Of a stretch of DNA of 64,000 nt, positions 29,656-39,901 are shown in pieces. Source of the stretch: Pseudomonas sp. BN411. Lineage in GTDB: Bacteria > Pseudomonadota > Gammaproteobacteria > Pseudomonadales > Pseudomonadaceae. The translations under genes and the position numbers were made by a program. The notes under the pieces are model-generated. The model worked only from the letters and a program-made list of their open reading frames with translations, did not search any database and had not been told where the DNA came from. Numbering within the stretch: the first letter of the stretch is position 1; each line of letters starts with the position of its first letter. The stretch spans positions 17,306 through 81,305 of the forward strand of contig NZ_SSOM01000014.1 in NCBI RefSeq assembly GCF_029871235.1, written 5' to 3'.

Positions 29656-30249
29656 GTGGACCTGTTCGACGATATCCCCCTCCAGTTGCCCGACGCCGAA
29701 CTGCGCTACGAGCCGCACTTCCTGTCGAGGGATGAGGCCAGCGACTGGTTTACGCGGCTGGTGGCCGAAACGCCCTGGCAACAACCCGAGGTCTATTTGC
29801 ACGGCCGCTATTACCCGGTGCCGCGGCTGGTGGCCTGGTACGGCGATCCCGAGGCCAGCTACCGTTATTCCGGCCTGACCCACCAACCCTTGCCCTGGAC
29901 GCCGTTGCTGGCGGAAATCCGCGCGCGGCTGGTGGATGCGACAGGCCAGCCTCTCAATGGCGTGCTGCTCAACTACTACCGCGACGGCCAGGATTCCATG
30001 GGCTGGCACAGCGACGACGAGCCCGAGCTGGGGCGCAATCCCCTGGTGGCCTCGCTGAATCTGGGTGGCACCCGTCGTTTCGACCTGCGGCGCAAGGGCG
30101 GCAGCCGCATCGAGCACTCCCTGGAACTGGGGCATGGCGCGCTACTGGTCATGAGCGGGCCGACGCAGCATCATTGGCAGCACCAGGTGGCGAAGACCCG
30201 TACCTCTTGCGCCCCTCGGCTCAACCTCACATTCCGCTGGATCCGCTGA
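29656..30249 (+). CDS. AlkB-like 2-oxoglutarate/Fe(II) dioxygenase
   Basis: 197 residues, like human ALKBH2/3 and short bacterial AlkB homologues; likely demethylates alkylated nucleic-acid bases by oxidation. Iron ligands His118 and Asp120 in GWHSDDE and His176 in HHWQH; 2-oxoglutarate-binding Arg188 and Arg194 in PRLNLTFRW; NYYRDGQDSMGWH is the family signature. GTG start. Its stop overlaps the next small gene by one base. No Ada-type regulator nearby. Confidence 0.9.
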   Translation: MDLFDDIPLQLPDAELRYEPHFLSRDEASDWFTRLVAETPWQQPEVYLHGRYYPVPRLVAWYGDPEASYRYSGLTHQPLPWTPLLAEIRARLVDATGQPLNGVLLNYYRDGQDSMGWHSDDEPELGRNPLVASLNLGGTRRFDLRRKGGSRIEHSLELGHGALLVMSGPTQHHWQHQVAKTRTSCAPRLNLTFRWIR

Positions 30250-30404
30250 TGAGCAACGACGAAAACCTGATCGACTTCGGCGCAGAGCGCGACAAGCGCA
30301 TCCATGACGTCCACGAGAAGCGCCTGAACGACATGCGCAAGGCCTTCGAGCAAGCCATGCCCTTGTCCAAGGGCAAGAAAGGCAAGAAGCCGAAGAAGCG
30401 CTGA
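30249..30404 (+). CDS. 51-residue basic-tailed hypothetical protein
   Basis: Starts within the AlkB-like stop codon (TGATG), so it is translationally coupled. MSNDENLIDFGAERDKRIHD is acidic and helical; the last 15 residues are almost all Lys, Gly and Arg. No known domain recognised. A nucleic-acid-binding or ribosome-related role would fit the tail, but that is only a guess. Confidence 0.65.
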   Translation: MSNDENLIDFGAERDKRIHDVHEKRLNDMRKAFEQAMPLSKGKKGKKPKKR

Positions 30405-30434
30405 GCTTCTCTCGAGTCGCCCTGATACCGCTCC

Positions 30435-30515
30435 GGTAGGGTGCGCCGCGCGCATCGGCGGTCAGACGTGGCGCCGAAGCTGATGCTCATGGCGGTGCGC
30501 ATAGCGCACCCTACG
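30435..30515. repeat. Intergenic palindromic repeat, family C (GTGCGC/CCCTACC type)
   Basis: GGTAGGGTGCGCCGCGCGCA and TGCGCATAGCGCACCCTACG face each other across about 40 bases. Related but degenerate copies lie at 32659-32712 and 56022-56046. Confidence 0.75.
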
Positions 30516-30588
30516 ATCTAGACCGAGCTAAAGAACTTGGCTTCGCTCCCGCAAGCCCTCCATTCCGCGACTTCGACCCCCTCGAAAA

Positions 30589-30602
30589 TTGACTTGGATC
30601 AG
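30589..30602. promoter_or_regulatory. Anr/FNR-type box, upstream copy
   Basis: TTGACTTGGATCAG matches TTGAT-N4-ATCAA in 8 of 10 positions and is the reverse complement of the downstream site over 13 bases. Together with flanking A/T bases the two form a 17-base perfect inverted repeat about 36 bases apart. Confidence 0.6.
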
Positions 30603-30638
30603 TCTCCGGCAAGCCTGTTCGCGGGGGCTCGTAGCTTA

Positions 30639-30652
30639 TTGATCCAAGTCAA
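30639..30652 (+). promoter_or_regulatory. Anr/FNR-type box in the ccoM-like promoter
   Basis: TTGATCCAAGTCAA matches the Anr consensus TTGAT-N4-ATCAA in nine of ten positions. A TAACTT (-10-like) hexamer lies at 30675-30680, which places the box centre about 41.5 bases before a start near 30687, the normal position for activation by FNR-type regulators. Low-oxygen induction is predicted. Confidence 0.75.
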
Positions 30653-30722
30653 TTTTCCTCTCCAGTCGTGCGGGTAACTTGAACCCATCGAAGCAACAAC
30701 GCCACAACGCAGGAGGCAGATC

Positions 30723-30839
30723 ATGTTCATCGATACAGTCGTTCTCGCCGGTATAGGCACCGTCGGTCTCATGGTCGCTTTCTTCGCCGGTGTTGGTTAC
30801 TTCATCTGGAAAGACTCCCACAAACGCAATTCGCGTTGA
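30723..30839 (+). CDS. ccoM: CcoM-like single-span subunit of cbb3 cytochrome oxidase
   Basis: 38 residues: a short N-terminus (MFIDTVVLAG), one membrane helix (about 6-29) and a basic C-terminus (WKDSHKRNSR). Size, topology and sequence pattern agree with CcoM, the small stabilising subunit described for Pseudomonas stutzeri cbb3 oxidase (from memory). AGGAGG lies eight bases before the ATG. An Anr box fits oxygen-controlled expression with cbb3 oxidases, whose main genes are elsewhere. A different single-span microprotein remains possible. Confidence 0.75.
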   Translation: MFIDTVVLAGIGTVGLMVAFFAGVGYFIWKDSHKRNSR

Positions 30840-30872
30840 GTCACTCTGGGTTTACAGGCACGCAAGGCACCT

Positions 30873-30899
30873 CGGGCGACTTCGGTCGCCCATTTTTTT
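30873..30899 (+). terminator. Terminator of the ccoM-like gene
   Basis: GGGCGAC-TTCG-GTCGCCC followed by ATTTTTTT: a stable tetraloop stem with a full T tract, 34 bases after the stop. Confidence 0.92.
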
Positions 30900-30942
30900 G
30901 TTCCCGCTTTTCTTCCTTCCCGGCCCGCGCCAGACTGGCGCA

Positions 30943-32070
30943 ATGCCAATCCAGACCCTTTCCCGCCTAGACGATCTCGACCCGCAGCACTGGGACGCCC
31001 TGCTGCCGGACGACCAACCGTTCCTGCGTCATGCCTTTCTATCCACCCTGGAGGAAAGCGGCAGCGTGGGTGGCCGCAGTGGCTGGCATCCGGCCCATCA
31101 CCTGCTCCGAGGGGCGAATGGCGAGCTCAAGGCCGCCATGCCGGCCTATCTGAAAAGTCATTCCTACGGCGAGTACGTGTTCGATTGGGCGTGGGCCGAT
31201 GCTTGCCAACGTGCAGGCATTCCTTACTACCCCAAATTGCTGGCGGCAGTGCCTTTCACTCCGGTGGGCGGAGCGCGGTTGCTGGCGGTGGATGATGCTG
31301 CGGCAAGCGAGCTGCTCGATGCGGCGGTGGCCGACGCGGCTGCCGACGACCTCTCCGGGCTGCATATCAATTTCACCGATGCCTTCGCCGACCACCATTT
31401 GCGCAACCGTGACGGCTGGCTAGAGCGCCTCGGCTGCCAGTTCCACTGGCGCAATCACGGTTATAGGGATTTCCAGGACTTCCTCGATGCCCTGAGTTCG
31501 CGCAAGCGCAAGCAGATCCGCAAGGAGCGCGAGCAGGTGGCGGGGCAGAGGATCGAGTTCCAGTGGCGCAGTGGCCAGGAATTGGATGAGGCAGACTGGG
31601 ATTTCGTTTATTCGTGCTACGCCAACACCTATCGTGTGCGCGGCCAGGCGCCTTACCTGACGCGCAGTTTCTTCAGCCTGCTGGCCGAGCGGATGCCGGA
31701 GACGATTCGCGTGGTGCTGGCGCTGCAGCACGGCCGGCCGGTGGCCATGGCGTTTTCGCTACAGGGCGGTAACACCCTTTACGGGCGCTACTGGGGGTGT
31801 CTGGCGGAGTTCGACAGGCTGCATTTCGAAACCTGCTTCTACCAGGGTATCGACCAGGCCATTGCAACCGGACTCCAGCGTTTCGATGCCGGGGCCCAAG
31901 GCGAACATAAGTTGATACGGGGATTCGAGCCGGTGATCACCCGCTCCTGGCACTGGCTGTCCCATCCCGGCTTGCGGGCTGCGGTGGACGACTTCCTGGT
32001 GCAGGAGCGGGGTGGGGTGCTGGCCTACGCAGAAGAAGCGCGTGGCCTGCTGCCCTATCGGCGGGATTGA
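30943..32070 (+). CDS. FemAB/GNAT-like acyltransferase family protein (COG3146-like)
   Basis: 375-residue cytoplasmic protein of the family once labelled 'peptidogalycan biosynthesis' (DUF482), an acetyltransferase-fold group. Conserved stretches include FLRHAFLSTLEESGSV, YGEYVFDWAWADA, RKRKQIRKERE and FETCFYQGIDQAI. No catalytic reaction is established for the family. The ATG at 30943 follows the ccoM terminator by 43 bases and matches the family N-terminus; an upstream in-frame extension would run through the terminator. Confidence 0.82.
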   Translation: MPIQTLSRLDDLDPQHWDALLPDDQPFLRHAFLSTLEESGSVGGRSGWHPAHHLLRGANGELKAAMPAYLKSHSYGEYVFDWAWADACQRAGIPYYPKLLAAVPFTPVGGARLLAVDDAAASELLDAAVADAAADDLSGLHINFTDAFADHHLRNRDGWLERLGCQFHWRNHGYRDFQDFLDALSSRKRKQIRKEREQVAGQRIEFQWRSGQELDEADWDFVYSCYANTYRVRGQAPYLTRSFFSLLAERMPETIRVVLALQHGRPVAMAFSLQGGNTLYGRYWGCLAEFDRLHFETCFYQGIDQAIATGLQRFDAGAQGEHKLIRGFEPVITRSWHWLSHPGLRAAVDDFLVQERGGVLAYAEEARGLLPYRRD

Positions 32071-32415
32071 TCAGCCGATCTGGGTGGGGTCCGCGGAGAC
32101 GTCAGTCCCGCTGTCGGGGGACACGTCGACCTGGCTAACGAGGGTGCCGTCAGCGGTAGTGCCACCCCATTCGAGGAAGCGGAGCTTGTGCACTTCGCCC
32201 TCGCTGTCTTCGTAGACGAGGGTGACCGGCACTACGCCTGTCTTCTGGGAGGTGTCGGTGCGGTGCAGCACCTTCTGGATGTCGACTTCCATTCCGTAGT
32301 GATAGTCCACGGGCTGCAGGGCGGCACCGTGGTTCTGGTTCTGAATGCCATCCTGGGCGAATACGCTGGGCGCGAGGCTAGAGAGCAGGGCGCTTACAAC
32401 CGAGGCCATTTTCAT
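32071..32415 (-). CDS. DUF2790 family secreted protein, long copy
   Basis: 114 residues with a 20-residue signal peptide ending SVFA. The DUF2790 core VDYHYGMEVDIQKVLHRTD...GVVPVTLVYEDSEGEVHKLRFLEWGG is complete. Unlike the neighbour copy it has a C-terminal extension (TTADGTLVSQVDVSPDSG...). Function of this Pseudomonas-restricted family is unknown to me. Convergent with the acyltransferase gene. Confidence 0.82.
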   Translation of the reverse strand: MKMASVVSALLSSLAPSVFAQDGIQNQNHGAALQPVDYHYGMEVDIQKVLHRTDTSQKTGVVPVTLVYEDSEGEVHKLRFLEWGGTTADGTLVSQVDVSPDSGTDVSADPTQIG

Positions 32416-32733
32416 AAGGCTTGTATTCCTCTGTTGGGTTTCGCTTACAAGGGACTCCATCTGACCCGCTGAGCGTTTTTAGTTCAACCGCCCTCCTCGG
32501 CGACCCTCGGTTTGGGTGTTTTTTAACCAGCTGCAATCGCCCGAGCTTGAGGCGTTGCGACCGTTTGTCGCAGGTGGTGAATTTTTTTATCTACTGGCCT
32601 TTCTGGGCGTTAATTCCACCCCGACCAGGCCGTTTATCTGGTGATTTCACCTGGGTAAGGTGCACCGCTCATCCCAGGGCACGAAGTCGGGGGGCGCATG
32701 GTGCGCCCTACCGTCTGTCAGGTACCGCACAGC
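32416..32733. other. Gap between the two DUF2790 genes
   Basis: Carries the upstream region of the long DUF2790 gene, including a T-rich tract near 32580-32590, and a degenerate family C repeat (32659-32712) just beyond the end of the short copy. No gene seen. Confidence 0.55.
32659..32712. repeat. Degenerate family C repeat
   Basis: GGTGCACCGCTC at the left and GCATGGTGCGCCCTACC at the right resemble the arms at 30435-30515. Confidence 0.5.
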
Positions 32734-33000
32734 TCAGCTGTTGCTGGTATGGCTGCCCCATTCCAGGAAGCGGACCTTGTGCAGTTCGCCCTGGCTGTCC
32801 TCGTAGACCATGGTGACGGGAACCACGCCCGCGCGCTGGCTGGCGTCGGTGCGATACAGGACGCGCTGAACGTCCAGTTCCATGCCGTAGTGGTAATCGA
32901 CTGCCGGGATGCCGGCCCCGATATCTCGCTGGTATTCGTGGGCGAACACGCTGGGGGCAAGGCTGGCGAGCACGGCGCTGACGGCGGATGCGATCTTCAT
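32734..33000 (-). CDS. DUF2790 family secreted protein, short copy
   Basis: 88 residues; signal peptide MKIASAVSAVLASLAPSVFA nearly identical to the neighbour's. Core VDYHYGMELDVQRVLYRTDAS...LHKVRFLEWGS is highly similar to the downstream copy, so the two are tandem duplicates. It lacks the C-terminal extension. Function unknown; periplasmic location expected. Confidence 0.85.
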   Translation of the reverse strand: MKIASAVSAVLASLAPSVFAHEYQRDIGAGIPAVDYHYGMELDVQRVLYRTDASQRAGVVPVTMVYEDSQGELHKVRFLEWGSHTSNS

Positions 33001-33141
33001 GGGCTGATCCTCTCTGGGTCCGTTGATGGTTTCAGGTGAAACCGGATACGGGCTCCATATGACCAGCCGGGCGCGCCGGGTTGAAATCAATGCGCCTTGT
33101 AATGGAGATCAGCCGCGTCGATGCAGGGGCGCGGCCCGGGA

Positions 33142-34974
<1,833 letters not shown>

Positions 34975-35002
34975 AACGAGTCCATCCGAAAGTGAAGCGG
35001 TC

Positions 35003-35027
35003 GGCCCGGGCGTCCTGCCCGGGCTGA
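35003..35027. terminator. GC hairpin between ppiA and the ABC exporter gene
   Basis: GGCCCGGGCGTCCTGCCCGGGCT is a strong stem just after the ppiA stop, but no T tract follows on the minus strand, so intrinsic termination is uncertain. Confidence 0.4.
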
Positions 35028-35032
35028 ATACA

Positions 35033-35587
35033 TCAGAGCCGCTTGGCGGAGAGGATCACCACCGGCTGCAACGGCACATTCTGGTACATCCCGCGGTTGC
35101 CGGTGGGGACGTTGGCGATCTGGTCGACCACATCCATGCCACGCACGACCTTGCCGAACACCGCGTAGCCAAAGTCCCGGCTGCCGTGGTCGAGGAAAGC
35201 GTTGTCGTTGTGGTTGATGAAGAACTGGCTGGTGGCCGAGTTCACCGCCTGGGTGCGCGCCATGGCCAGGGTGCCGCGCAGGTTGCGCAGGCCATTGTCC
35301 GCTTCGTTCTTGATCGGGTCGCGGGTTTCCTTCTGGCTCATATCGGTGTCGAAGCCACCGCCCTGGATCATGAATCCGGGAATCACGCGATGGAACACGG
35401 TGCCGTTGTAGAAGCCGGCGTCCACGTAATCGAGGAAGTTCTTCACACTGGCCGGCGCCTTGTCGGCTTCCAGTTCCACCTCGATTTCCCCGGCGCTGGT
35501 GGTCAGCAGCACATGGGGCTTGTCGGCGGCCATGAGGTTGAGGGAGACGAGCAGGGCGCAGGCGCCCAGGACGAGTTTCTTCAGCAT
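35033..35587 (-). CDS. ppiA: Periplasmic cyclophilin-type peptidyl-prolyl isomerase PpiA
   Basis: 184 residues. Signal peptide of about 20 residues ([20 protein letters not shown]). The cyclophilin core is intact: [15 protein letters not shown] carries the catalytic Arg, GTLAMART and SQFFINHND the substrate pocket, [12 protein letters not shown] the C-terminal strand. It assists folding of exported proteins. Start overlaps the end of the upstream hydrolase gene by seven bases. Confidence 0.93.
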   Translation of the reverse strand: MLKKLVLGACALLVSLNLMAADKPHVLLTTSAGEIEVELEADKAPASVKNFLDYVDAGFYNGTVFHRVIPGFMIQGGGFDTDMSQKETRDPIKNEADNGLRNLRGTLAMARTQAVNSATSQFFINHNDNAFLDHGSRDFGYAVFGKVVRGMDVVDQIANVPTGNRGMYQNVPLQPVVILSAKRL

Positions 35588-36390
35588 GGTTTTGGGTCCT
35601 TGTTGCGCTCCACTTCGGCCAGGAAGTCGAGCAGGGTGGCGTTGAATCGTTCGGGTTGATCCAGCGGTGTGGCGTGACGGGAATTCTCGATGACCACCAG
35701 CCGCGCGTTCGGTAGCTCCTTCACGTAGGCCTCCTTCTGGGAGACTGGTGTGTAGTCGCGGTCGGCGGTGATCACCAGGGTCGGGCTCTGGATACGCTGC
35801 AGGTGATCGCGTACGCCCCAGCCGATGATGGCGTCCAGTGAGGAGAGGTAGGCGCGCTTGTCGTTCTGCGGCCAGCGCTCCTCGATCTTGCTGCGCAGGT
35901 CGCCCTGTTCAGGCAGCGGGAACAGCAGGCGGCCAAGGGCCTTGGCGATGCTGTCGAGGCTGAGCAGGCGCGAGAGAGTCCAGCGCTTGGCGATTTCCAG
36001 GTAGTCCTTCGGTGAACGGGGCTTCACCTCGGGGCCACTGTTGACGATGGTCAGGCTGCGTAGCAACTCCGGGCGATCAACGCCGAGCTGGAAACCGATC
36101 ATGCCGCCCATGCTGATGCCCACCAGGTGCACATCGATCAACCCCAGGTGCTCGATCAGCGCCGCCACGTCTTCGGCGAATGCGGCGATGCTGTAGCGCT
36201 CCTGGGGTTTGTCGGAGCGGCCGTGGCCACGCACATCGATGACGATGACGCGGTAATGGGCGGCGAGGGCGGGGATCTGGTACTCCCAGTCGCGGGTGCT
36301 GGAACCCAGGCCGTGGACCAGCAGCACCGGCATGCCTCGGCCGTAGTCTTCGTAGTGCAGCTGGCATCCATCATTCTCGAAGTACGACAT
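35581..36390 (-). CDS. Alpha/beta hydrolase
   Basis: 269 residues. Oxyanion segment [12 protein letters not shown], nucleophile elbow GISMGG with Ser93, acid in TADRDYTP and His in [12 protein letters not shown] complete a catalytic triad. Resembles 3-oxoadipate enol-lactonase/haloperoxidase-type hydrolases. It lies between a LysR regulator and ppiA on the same strand. Substrate unknown; no signal peptide. Confidence 0.88.
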   Translation of the reverse strand: MSYFENDGCQLHYEDYGRGMPVLLVHGLGSSTRDWEYQIPALAAHYRVIVIDVRGHGRSDKPQERYSIAAFAEDVAALIEHLGLIDVHLVGISMGGMIGFQLGVDRPELLRSLTIVNSGPEVKPRSPKDYLEIAKRWTLSRLLSLDSIAKALGRLLFPLPEQGDLRSKIEERWPQNDKRAYLSSLDAIIGWGVRDHLQRIQSPTLVITADRDYTPVSQKEAYVKELPNARLVVIENSRHATPLDQPERFNATLLDFLAEVERNKDPKPC

Positions 36391-36403
36391 GAGCGACCTC
36401 CTG

Positions 36404-37330
36404 TCAGGCGCTGGGGAGCGGTGCTGCGAATGGCGCATCCAGCGGCGCCGAGTCGAAGGTTTTGATCAGTTCGACCAGGATCTGTGACGCCGGACCCAGG
36501 GCCTTGTCCTTGTTGGAATATAGATAGAAGGAGGGGTGGCGGCTGCCGCCCTGTTCCAGTGGCAGCGGCTTGAGCTGGCCATCCTTGAGTTCCCGCTCGA
36601 TCAAGTGGCGCGGGAGCCAGGCGAAGCCCAGGCCGCTGCTGACGAAGTTGGCGGCGGTGGACAGGCTGCCCACCGTCCAGCGTTGCTCCGCGCCGAGCCA
36701 GCCGACATTGCGCGGCTGGGTCCGGCCGGTATCGCGGATCACCACCTGCAACTGGCTTTCCAGGTCCTGGAAGTTGATCTGGCGCTGCAGGCGATGCAGG
36801 GGATGATCGGGGTGGGCAACGGCGACGAACTCCACCGAGCAGAGCCCGGCACCCAGGTAGCCCTGGATGTCCAGGCCGGTGATGGCGAGGTCTGCGGAGC
36901 CTTCCAGCAGCACTTCCTCGACACCGGAGAGCACTTCCTCGCGCAGGCGCACGCGGCATCCGCGGCTTTGCGGCATGAAGGCGGAGAGGGCGCGCACCAG
37001 GCGGGCATTGGGGTAGGCCGCGTCCACCACCAGGCGTACTTCGGCTTCCCAGCCCTGTTCCATGTGGTGGGCCAGCTCTTCGAGCTGGCTGGCCTGCTTG
37101 ACCAGTTGGCGCGAGCGGCGCAGCAGCACTTCACCGGCTTCGGTCAGCACCGCCTTGCGTCCTTCGATGCGCAGCAGGGGAACGCCCAACTGCTCCTGCA
37201 TGCGCGCGACCGTATAGCTGACCGAGGATTGCGAACGATGGGTCGCTTCCGCCGCCTGGGCGAAGCCGCCGTGATCCACCACGGCCTGCAGGGTCCGCCA
37301 CTGGTCCAGGGTTACGCGCGGGGCTTTCAT
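36404..37330 (-). CDS. LysR-family transcriptional regulator
   Basis: 308 residues. Winged helix-turn-helix at about 4-63 (LQAVVDHGGFAQAAEATHRSQSS) followed by a two-lobed effector domain. The hydrolase gene is 13 bases downstream on the same strand and may be a target or co-transcribed. Start set at the ATG at 37330, where the family N-terminus begins. Confidence 0.9.
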   Translation of the reverse strand: MKAPRVTLDQWRTLQAVVDHGGFAQAAEATHRSQSSVSYTVARMQEQLGVPLLRIEGRKAVLTEAGEVLLRRSRQLVKQASQLEELAHHMEQGWEAEVRLVVDAAYPNARLVRALSAFMPQSRGCRVRLREEVLSGVEEVLLEGSADLAITGLDIQGYLGAGLCSVEFVAVAHPDHPLHRLQRQINFQDLESQLQVVIRDTGRTQPRNVGWLGAEQRWTVGSLSTAANFVSSGLGFAWLPRHLIERELKDGQLKPLPLEQGGSRHPSFYLYSNKDKALGPASQILVELIKTFDSAPLDAPFAAPLPSA

Positions 37331-37439
37331 GCGGTGCTGCTCCTCTAGCTGCTCATGCCGGCAGATCGTGTGTGCCCATGGCGCTGATTCCGCCTGTGGC
37401 GCTCTGTTAAGCTGGCGCTCTCTGCACTGGAGATCGCCC

Positions 37440-37754
37440 ATGAAGAAACTCTGCTGTGCCCTGTTCGCCCTGTTGCCAACCCTGGCCTTCGCATACCCCA
37501 TTGAGGTGGAGAAGCAGTACAACGGCGCCGAGATCGTCTACGACACCACCGATATTGCAAACAACATGGCCGCCATCAATATCCAGAACGTTGGTGGAAC
37601 CGCAGCGGAGTGCAAGGCAGTGTTCGTTAACGGACCTGAAACCCCCAAGGTGCGCAAGGCCGTGATCGAAAGTGGCAAGAGCGCCTACGTGACGGCCAAT
37701 TTCACCCGTGCAGTGATCAAGCTGCGGATCAAGCTGACGTGCAACCCCAAGTAG
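37440..37754 (+). CDS. Small exported protein of unknown function
   Basis: 104 residues; signal peptide MKKLCCALFALLPTLAFA with cleavage before YPIEVEKQYNG. The mature part is beta-rich and has two Cys (TAAECKAVF and LTCNPK at the end) that could form one disulfide. Pseudomonas relatives exist, to my memory with no proven function. Divergent from the LysR gene with a CTGGAG ribosome site. Confidence 0.78.
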   Translation: MKKLCCALFALLPTLAFAYPIEVEKQYNGAEIVYDTTDIANNMAAINIQNVGGTAAECKAVFVNGPETPKVRKAVIESGKSAYVTANFTRAVIKLRIKLTCNPK

Positions 37755-37914
37755 TCGGGGCCAGGATTCGGGCACAGCAACCAGCCTAGTGCCCCTCCTT
37801 ATAAAAATCAACTTTCTTGATATTTTTCGGCGGATATTTACGCTTTTTTATCGATTCGTGACGAAATAATCTGCGCCCCATCGACGCAATCAACCCCCGA
37901 TGGAGGTAGCCCAA

Positions 37915-38514
37915 ATGTCCCGCGTACTCGTCATCGAAAGCAGCGCCCGCCAGCAAGGTTCCGTTTCCCGCCAGCTCACCCAGGACTTCATCGCCAAGTG
38001 GCAAGCCGCCCACCCGGCTGATGAGATCACCGTTCGCGACCTCGCCACCGAGCAGGTTCCGCACCTGGACGCCGACCTTCTGGGAGGCTGGATGAAGCCC
38101 GCCGACCAGCAGAGCGAAAGCGAAAAAACCGCCCTGCAACGCTCCAACCTGCTGACCGAAGAACTGCTGGCTGCCGACGTACTGGTGATGGCTGCCCCCA
38201 TGTACAACTTCGCTATCCCCAGCACCCTGAAATCCTGGCTGGACCACGTGCTGCGCGCCGGCGTCACCTTCAAGTACACCGAAACCGGTCCGAAGGGCCT
38301 GCTCACTGGCAAGCGCGCTTTTGTCCTGACCGCTCGTGGCGGCATCTACTCCGGTAGCCCGCTGGACCATCAGGAGCCCTACCTGCGCCAGGCCATGGGC
38401 TTCATCGGCATCCATGACGTGACCTTCATTCATGCCGAAGGCCTGAACATGGGTAATGAATTCCAGGAGAAGGGCCTGGCTTCCGCCAAGGCTCAGCTCG
38501 CCCAGGTCGCCTGA
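37915..38514 (+). CDS. azoR: FMN-dependent NADH:quinone/azo oxidoreductase AzoR
   Basis: 199-residue flavodoxin-like enzyme that reduces quinones and azo compounds with NADH. N-terminal VLVIESSARQQGSVSRQL binds the FMN phosphate, MAAPMYNFAIPSTLKSWLDHVLRAGVTF is the family signature, TARGG the second FMN loop. Start at 37915 has GGAGG nine bases upstream. An AT-rich promoter region (37797-37870) precedes it and a terminator follows. Confidence 0.93.
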   Translation: MSRVLVIESSARQQGSVSRQLTQDFIAKWQAAHPADEITVRDLATEQVPHLDADLLGGWMKPADQQSESEKTALQRSNLLTEELLAADVLVMAAPMYNFAIPSTLKSWLDHVLRAGVTFKYTETGPKGLLTGKRAFVLTARGGIYSGSPLDHQEPYLRQAMGFIGIHDVTFIHAEGLNMGNEFQEKGLASAKAQLAQVA

Positions 38515-38573
38515 TCCGCTGCTCCGCTCCTCGCTCCTTCGGTGCGCCATGGCTCCTTGAGCGCACCCTCTCT

Positions 38574-38602
38574 GCCCGGCCTGGTTCAGGTCGGGCTTTT
38601 TT
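38574..38602 (+). terminator. Terminator after azoR
   Basis: GCCCGGCCT-GGTTC-AGGTCGGGC stem followed by TTTTTTAT. Confidence 0.85.
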
Positions 38603-38638
38603 ATGGATGACGAGAAAGAGAGGCCGGTGTCCTCTTTG

Positions 38639-38660
38639 GCGAATGAATTCGCCCCCACAG
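38639..38660. repeat. Family A repeat, single arm
   Basis: GCGAATGAATTCGCCCCCACAG without a matching opposite arm nearby. Confidence 0.7.
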
Positions 38661-38994
38661 GGAAATGCCCAGGCTGAACGCTTGCACGGATGGCTCCCTG
38701 TCCCTCTGGGGCGAAGAGGCACGCTTTCGGAAGCACTGCTTCCGGTGCCGATGAGCGCCAGGACGCGCAGCGATCTGGCTGGGGCGCAGGGCGGGGTTGG
38801 GGTGAGGGGGCGCCGTTCGTTGTTCGGACCTAAGCCATGCCGTTTTCAACAATGCGGGCGACGGCCCTGCCCGGATGGTCAGATTCCCGCCTTGTTAATC
38901 TTCCGCTCGCGGCAAGGAAGGCGTATGTTCGCCGGCTGCTTTGCGAGGCCCTGATGATGTCGTCCCATTTCCTCTTCCACGTGCAGAGACGGTC

Positions 38995-39891
38995 ATGAAG
39001 CTGTCCGGTCGTGGTGTCTCGCTGTCCCTGACGGCGTCCGTCCTGTTTGCCCTGATGCCCGGTTACGTGCGCGAACTAGCGCCGCTGGATGGCGTGCAGG
39101 TATTTGCCCAACGGGTGCTCTGGTCGATCCCGGCGGTGCTCCTGCTATTGATGCTGACCCGCCAATGGCCCGCCTTCATCGCCGTGCTCGGTCGACTGAA
39201 GCGCGAGCCGTTGCTCCTGGCTTCCCTGCCCATTGCGGCGGTGCTGATCGGCCTGCAATGGGGGCTGTTCCTCTGGGCACCCCTGCAGGGGCGGATGCTG
39301 GAGGTCTCTCTCGGCTACTTCCTGCTGCCCCTGGCGATGGTGGTAGCGGGACGGGTGTTCTACGCCGAGCGCCTGCGGCCGTTGCAGCTGGTGGCGGTGC
39401 TCTGCGCCCTGGCCGGCGTGCTGCACGAGCTCTGGCTGACCCGTGCGTTCTCCTGGCTGACCCTCGTTACTGCCCTGGGCTATCCGCCTTACTTCATGCT
39501 GCGACGCTGGATGAAGCTGGATGCGTTGTCCGGCTTCATCCTGGAAATGGCGGTGCTGGCGCCCCTGGCCATCTGGCTGATCGCGAGCTTCTCGCCGCCG
39601 GGTGCGTTCAGCCAGGCGCCGCAACTCTGGTGGCTGATTCCCGGCCTGGGGCTGCTGGGCACCCTGGCATTCGCGGCCATGATGGCGTCCAGCCGGCTGC
39701 TGCCCCTGGGGTTGTTCGGGATTCTCAGCTACGTGGAACCGGTGCTGCTGTTCGCGGTGGCGGTGGTATTCCTGGGCGAGCCCTTCAACCCTGCCCAGCT
39801 CTGGACCTACCTGCCGATCTGGCTGGCCGTGCTGCTGATTGGCGGGGACAGCGCGATGCTGTTGCGCAGGCAGGCTCGGAAAGGCTTCTGA
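38995..39891 (+). CDS. rarD: EamA-family transporter RarD
   Basis: 298-residue ten-span membrane protein of the drug/metabolite transporter superfamily. N-terminal SLTASVLFALMPGYVRELAPLDGVQVFAQRVLWS and SLGYFLLPLAMVVAGRVFYAERL are RarD hallmarks. Exported substrate is not established. Start chosen at the ATG directly before the first span (MKLSGRGVSLSL). Confidence 0.88.
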   Translation: MKLSGRGVSLSLTASVLFALMPGYVRELAPLDGVQVFAQRVLWSIPAVLLLLMLTRQWPAFIAVLGRLKREPLLLASLPIAAVLIGLQWGLFLWAPLQGRMLEVSLGYFLLPLAMVVAGRVFYAERLRPLQLVAVLCALAGVLHELWLTRAFSWLTLVTALGYPPYFMLRRWMKLDALSGFILEMAVLAPLAIWLIASFSPPGAFSQAPQLWWLIPGLGLLGTLAFAAMMASSRLLPLGLFGILSYVEPVLLFAVAVVFLGEPFNPAQLWTYLPIWLAVLLIGGDSAMLLRRQARKGF

Positions 39892-39901
39892 ACAGGGTCG
39901 C

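Larger units (their letters stand above)
30405..30722. other. Gap upstream of ccoM: repeat plus twin Anr sites
   Basis: Contains a family C palindromic repeat (30435-30515), two mirror-image Anr/FNR boxes (30589-30602 and 30639-30652) and the likely promoter and leader of the 38-residue ccoM-like gene. No other reading frame looks coding. Confidence 0.7.
38515..38994. other. 480-base gap between azoR and rarD
   Basis: Holds the azoR terminator, a single-arm family A repeat (38639-38660) and a GC-rich stretch containing TGGGGTGAGGG-like and CTTTCGGAAGCACTGCTTCCG palindromic pieces. No plausible gene; the rarD promoter should lie near 38870-38990. Confidence 0.55.

Noticed and set aside
30405..30722. 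Insertion-sequence remnants around the palindromic repeats
   Set aside because: No transposase fragments or target-site duplications found; the elements look like REP-type DNA.
37786..38736. Minus-strand frame opposite azoR
   Set aside because: Antisense of a gene with full azoreductase motifs, terminator and ribosome site; composition is shadow-like.
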